Source: JBBRZF01 sp038236965
GTDB lineage: Bacteria; Acidobacteriota; Terriglobia; Terriglobales; Acidobacteriaceae
Direction of reading: 5' to 3'
NCBI GenBank assembly: GCA_038236965.1
Contig: JBBRZF010000185.1
Location: forward strand, 1-6,744
DNA length: 6,744 bases
Position 1 is the stretch's first letter. Each line of letters begins with the position of its first letter. A program made the translations under genes and the position numbers. This document shows positions 5,943-6,744 of the stretch, piece by piece. The notes below the pieces were generated by a model, which made no database searches, had not been told where the DNA came from, and saw only the letters and a list, made by a program, of their open reading frames with translations.

Positions 5943-6744
5943 CTATTCAGACCAGCGACGGAAAGCGAGGCAGCCGTTGGTTCCGCCAAATCCAAACGAG
6001 TTGGAGAGCGCAACGTCGACCTTCATCTTGCGAGCGTGGTTGGGTACGTAGTCCAAGTCGCAGGCAGGGTCCACGTCAACAAGGTTCACGGTAGGAGGAA
6101 CAATCTGGTCGCGCAGAGCGAGCACGGTTATGCCTGCTTCGAGACCGCCTGCACCGCCCAACAGATGCCCGGTCATGGACTTGGTGGAGCTTACAGCGAC
6201 CTTCTTCGAGTGTTCGCCGAGTGCGCGCTTGATGGCCAGCGTTTCCAACTTGTCGCCAAGCGGAGTCGACGTTCCGTGCGCGTTGATGTAGTCCACCTCG
6301 TCGGGCGAGATGCCGGCATTCTCCATCGCATTCTGCATGACGCGGCAACCGCCGTCGCCATCTTCCGCAGGCTGCGTGATGTGGTTGGCGTCGGCGCTCA
6401 TGCCGTAGCCGATCACTTCCGCCAAAATGTTTGCTCCACGAGCCTTGGCAAACTCAAGTTCTTCAAGGATGAGGATGCCAGCACCTTCACCGATGATGAA
6501 GCCGTCGCGATCCTTATCCCAGGGACGGGAAGCGGCCTCCGGATCATCGTTGCGGGTGGAGAGTGCGCGCATGGCAGCGAATCCGCCCACGCCCATGGGA
6601 GTGATGGCTGCTTCGGTACCGCCAGCGATCATGGCATCGGCAGCGCCGCGCTTGATGATCTCGAAGGCGTCGCCAATAGCGTGGGCGCTAGAGGTGCATG
6701 CGGTGCAGGTGGCCTCGTTGGGGCCCTTTGCTCGGTAACGAATA
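5943..6744 (-). CDS. fabF: Beta-ketoacyl-ACP synthase II (FabF), 5' end outside window
   Basis: The C-terminal 266 residues, in frame from the window edge (first full codon at 6743) to TAG at 5943. The ATG at 6632 is internal. The thiolase-fold catalytic triad of KAS II is complete. The nucleophilic Cys is in TACTSSAHAIGDA (fragment residue 16), the first His in NAHGTSTPLGD (156), and Lys188 and His193 are in STKSMTGHLLGGAGGLE. The glycine-rich end NSFGFGGTNG (248-257) is also typical. The enzyme condenses malonyl-ACP with acyl-ACP, releasing CO2, in each elongation round of type II fatty-acid synthesis in the cytoplasm. Family members are about 410 residues, so roughly 145 N-terminal residues lie beyond the window. 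An extra Cys three residues before the nucleophile (TCTAC) is a minor oddity. Distinction from FabB-type enzymes rests on the overall motif pattern. A terminator follows at once, so fabF is the last gene of its transcript. Confidence 0.96.
   Translation of the reverse strand, partial: IRYRAKGPNEATCTACTSSAHAIGDAFEIIKRGAADAMIAGGTEAAITPMGVGGFAAMRALSTRNDDPEAASRPWDKDRDGFIIGEGAGILILEELEFAKARGANILAEVIGYGMSADANHITQPAEDGDGGCRVMQNAMENAGISPDEVDYINAHGTSTPLGDKLETLAIKRALGEHSKKVAVSSTKSMTGHLLGGAGGLEAGITVLALRDQIVPPTVNLVDVDPACDLDYVPNHARKMKVDVALSNSFGFGGTNGCLAFRRWSE

Noticed and set aside
1..6744. Search for CRISPR arrays, tRNA/rRNA genes, insertion sequences, toxin-antitoxin or phage modules
   Set aside because: No spaced direct repeats, cloverleaf-like segments, transposase or integrase motifs, or terminal inverted repeats were seen by eye on either strand.

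Overview
The window reads like a piece of a Gram-negative, moderately GC-rich chromosome. The gene families (a TonB-dependent receptor with a carboxypeptidase-regulatory-like N-terminal domain, a DUF374 acyltransferase-like protein, a REC-like/PilZ protein and FabF) would fit Acidobacteriota (Terriglobia-like). That placement is an inference from remembered family resemblance, not from any search. All five well-supported genes lie on the minus strand, so the map is best read from right to left.

Right edge (5943-6744): the 3' two thirds of fabF (beta-ketoacyl-ACP synthase II), ended by a bidirectional hairpin terminator at 5892-5926. Next to it is a short gap (5759-5942). It holds a second, very strong hairpin terminator that faces the plus strand, downstream of a possible tiny plus-strand gene. 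Then come three co-oriented genes, 4991-5701, 4038-4958 and 2771-4045: a degenerate receiver/PilZ protein, an ABC ATPase and an ABC-2 type permease. They are separated by 32 nt and by an 8-nt overlap respectively, and look like one operon closed by an intrinsic terminator at 2721-2751. The ATPase and permease should form a NatAB/YhaQP-like exporter of unknown substrate. The PilZ protein may bring c-di-GMP signalling to the operon, but that link is contextual only.

Left half: a DUF374 lysophospholipid-acyltransferase-like gene (1951-about 2670, open to 2823) has no convincing conventional start codon. It is followed by a good sigma-70 promoter (1902-1930) that drives a leader of about 270 nt containing a cobalamin riboswitch (about 1669-1841). 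The leader ends in a small hairpin that covers part of the Shine-Dalgarno sequence of a BtuB-like TonB-dependent receptor (1-1623, 3' end outside the window). Promoter, riboswitch, ribosome-site hairpin and receptor form a coherent B12-repressed outer-membrane uptake unit.

I see no tRNA, rRNA, CRISPR array, insertion sequence or phage-like gene. Nothing here amounts to a clearly new defence or mobile system. The more unusual points are the riboswitch leader architecture, the orphan plus-strand terminator, the missing start codon of the DUF374 gene and the altered PilZ motif.
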